6,717 nt of DNA from Candidatus Ruthturnera sp. (lineage in GTDB: Bacteria; Pseudomonadota; Gammaproteobacteria; PS1; Pseudothioglobaceae). Position 1 is the stretch's first letter; each line of letters opens with the position of its first letter. This document shows positions 5,351 to 6,717 of this stretch, one piece after another. Where the stretch lies: contig JABGOT010000149.1 of NCBI GenBank assembly GCA_018648985.1, forward strand, positions 1 through 6,717. Reading direction: 5' to 3'. The translations under genes and the position numbers were made by a program. The notes beneath the pieces were generated by a model. The model had not been told where the DNA came from, did not search any database, and worked only from the letters and a program-made list of their open reading frames with translations.

Positions 5351-5378
5351 ATAGCACGGCTTTGTCTGTGCTATTTTT
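5351..5378 (+). promoter_or_regulatory. Terminator-like hairpin in the rlmN leader
   Basis: ATAGCAC pairs perfectly with GTGCTAT (two more pairs extend inward, one a G-T), followed by TTTTT at 5374-5378. The rlmN ATG is at 5383, so the hairpin and T-run fill the space where a Shine-Dalgarno would be. The AT-rich stretch 5301-5350 upstream holds TATAAC (5333-5338) and TATTAT (5341-5346) as possible -10 sites, without a clear -35. It could be an attenuator, a translation block, or the end of a short RNA. Confidence 0.55.
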
Positions 5379-5382
5379 GCTT

Positions 5383-6444
5383 ATGAAAGACACCATTAAT
5401 CTATTTAATCTTACTCAAGAATCTTTGAATAATTTCTTTGCTGAATTAGGTGAAAAACCTTATCGAACCAAGCAATTTATGCAATGGGTTTATCACAAAA
5501 ATCAGCTAGACTTTAGTCAGATGTTAAATTTGAGTAAAGGCCTTAGAGAAGGGTTAAGTCAAGTGGCGACTTTAGAGTTACCTGCGGTTGCTAAACAAAA
5601 TTTTTCATTAGATGGTGTGGTTAAGTGGGTGATTGATTTGGGTCAAAATAATCACATTGAAACGGTTTATATCCCTGAAAAAGATCGAGGCACGCTTTGT
5701 ATTTCGTCACAAGTAGGCTGTTCTTTGGCTTGTACTTTTTGCTCAACCGGCGCACAAGGTTTTAATCGAAATTTATCAACCGCTGAAATTATTGGCCAAG
5801 TGATGATTGCCCAGCAATACTTAAGCGACAAAGGCAAGCGTATTTCCAACGTTGTATTTATGGGTATGGGCGAGCCCTTGTTAAATGAAAAAGCAGTTTA
5901 CGATGCCTGTGATTTGCTTTTGGATGATTGGGCTTTTGGATTGTCACGACGTAAAGTAACCATTTCAACTTCAGGTGTTGTGCCTGCCTTGTTACGCATG
6001 GCAGACACAACGCCTGTGAGCTTGGCTATTTCCCTGCACGCACCCGATGATGCGTTACGCGACGAATTAGTACCTATTAACCAAAAATACCCGATTGATG
6101 AGCTAATGGCCGCTTGTCAAAACTACTTGACTGCCGGCACTCAAGAACGACATATTTTGTTTGAATATGTCATGTTAGAAGGGGTGAATGACAGTATTCG
6201 TCAAGCTAAGCAATTGGCAAAATTATTAAAAGGTGTTTCTGCTAAGGTTAATTTAATCCCCTTTAACCCTTTTTCAGAAAGTCAGTATAAAACTTCAAAA
6301 ACAGCTACAATTGAAGCCTTTCAGGATGTTTTATTTAAGAACGGTATCCGCACAATGACTCGAAAAACCCGTGGTGAAGATGTAGATGCGGCTTGTGGTC
6401 AGTTGGCGGGGCAGGTGGTAGATAAAACCAAGCGTACACAATAA
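5383..6444 (+). CDS. rlmN: Dual-specificity RNA methyltransferase RlmN
   Basis: This 353-residue radical-SAM enzyme makes 2-methyladenosine at A2503 of 23S rRNA and A37 of several tRNAs. The [4Fe-4S] motif CX3CX2C is C113, C117, C120 (CSLACTFC). The two mechanistic cysteines are present: C106 in TLCISSQ, matching E. coli C118, and C338 in DAACGQLAG, matching the methyl-carrying C355. E93 in HIETVYIPE matches the catalytic glutamate E105. GMGEPLLN (161-168) is the SAM-binding GEP motif. The N-terminal accessory domain (NLFNLTQESLNNFF, GEKPYRTKQFMQW) is complete. I choose the ATG at 5383; a TTG at 5362 lies within a terminator-like hairpin and would add seven non-family residues. No Shine-Dalgarno is visible. 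The stop codon shares its last A with the next gene's ATG. Confidence 0.97.
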   Translation: MKDTINLFNLTQESLNNFFAELGEKPYRTKQFMQWVYHKNQLDFSQMLNLSKGLREGLSQVATLELPAVAKQNFSLDGVVKWVIDLGQNNHIETVYIPEKDRGTLCISSQVGCSLACTFCSTGAQGFNRNLSTAEIIGQVMIAQQYLSDKGKRISNVVFMGMGEPLLNEKAVYDACDLLLDDWAFGLSRRKVTISTSGVVPALLRMADTTPVSLAISLHAPDDALRDELVPINQKYPIDELMAACQNYLTAGTQERHILFEYVMLEGVNDSIRQAKQLAKLLKGVSAKVNLIPFNPFSESQYKTSKTATIEAFQDVLFKNGIRTMTRKTRGEDVDAACGQLAGQVVDKTKRTQ

Positions 6445-6717
6445 TGATAGATGGAATTGACTACTACCCCAAAGAAAAAAAAAGTAATAATAAATCCAAA
6501 TTATGGGTTTTATTTTTGTTGCTGGCGGGTGTAGCTGCTTATTGGTATTTTGATAACAAACAAAATCCAAAAAAACCTCAGTCAACAATGATTGTGATTA
6601 GCGAGCCTGAGATTGAACAAACCATAGAAACAATCCCTATTGTTGTTGCACCTATCCAAGATAGACAACAAGCACCTCCTCAAATATTAGAAAATTTAGA
6701 CGAAGTAATGCAAACCT
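6444..6717 (+). CDS. Single-pass membrane protein, 3' end outside window
   Basis: An open frame of 91 codons starts at an ATG overlapping the rlmN stop (TAATG) and runs to the window end. Residues 1-19 are hydrophilic and lysine-rich. Residues 20-36 (LWVLFLLLAGVAAYWYF) form one transmembrane helix, with the positive side before it, so the remainder probably faces the periplasm. What follows is a low-complexity Pro/Gln/Glu-rich stretch (residues 40-80) ending in ILENLDEVMQT. The layout resembles DUF3014-type or similar anchored envelope proteins, but I do not recognise the family with confidence. The codon-overlap start implies coupled translation with rlmN. Confidence 0.75.
   Translation, partial: MIDGIDYYPKEKKSNNKSKLWVLFLLLAGVAAYWYFDNKQNPKKPQSTMIVISEPEIEQTIETIPIVVAPIQDRQQAPPQILENLDEVMQT

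Noticed and set aside
5362..5382. TTG start for RlmN seven codons upstream
   Set aside because: It lies in the hairpin before ATG 5383, and the added residues are not family-like.
6331..6588. Minus-strand ORF over the rlmN end and the following gene
   Set aside because: The opposite strand carries conserved RlmN sequence and a well-formed membrane protein start; this frame has no recognisable features.

Overview
This window is an ordinary, densely coded piece of an AT-rich proteobacterial chromosome, most likely gammaproteobacterial. The arguments are the RluE-, RatA-, SmpB-, HU- and RlmN-type proteins, all close to gammaproteobacterial family consensus, and the ratA/smpB divergent pair, which is conserved in that class. 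Two exported rhodaneses hint at a sulfur-metabolising lineage, for example the marine SUP05/Thioglobus type. That lineage assignment is an inference from gene content and base composition, not something the sequence proves. I see no phage, insertion sequence, CRISPR, tRNA or rRNA.

Layout, left to right. Bases 1-1104 hold two tandem, about 90% identical rhodanese genes; the first is cut by the window edge, and a hairpin lies between them. A Sel1-repeat gene follows on the same strand. Its signal-peptide codons overlap a terminator-like hairpin, and it has no ATG start. Its end overlaps an exported DUF3530 alpha/beta-hydrolase-fold gene. Bases 1-2521 therefore look like one co-oriented set of envelope or periplasmic proteins. 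Bases 2542-4282, on the minus strand, hold a compact probable operon read right to left: ratA, rluE, then a DUF455 ferritin-like gene, with the last two overlapping by 14 bases. Only 24 bases separate the ratA start from the divergent smpB start.

SmpB (4307-4792) is followed by a T-run that can pair with the gene's own 3' coding end. Next comes a near-consensus sigma70 promoter with a roughly 110-base leader, which contains a possible 13-codon ORF, and then the HU gene (4967-5242). HU ends in a textbook TTCG-loop terminator. rlmN (5383-6444) has a second terminator-like hairpin ending just before its start codon. Its stop codon overlaps the start of a single-pass membrane protein gene that runs off the right edge.

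Functionally, the right two thirds are about ribosome quality and RNA modification: RatA (COQ10-like, reported to affect ribosome association), RluE (23S pseudouridine), SmpB (trans-translation), RlmN (23S/tRNA m2A), plus a MiaE-like DUF455 protein of unknown role. I do not find a clearly new multi-gene system. The most notable signals are regulatory: hairpins overlapping coding or start regions at four places (rhodanese-Sel1, smpB, HU leader, rlmN), and the recent, mosaic-looking rhodanese duplication.
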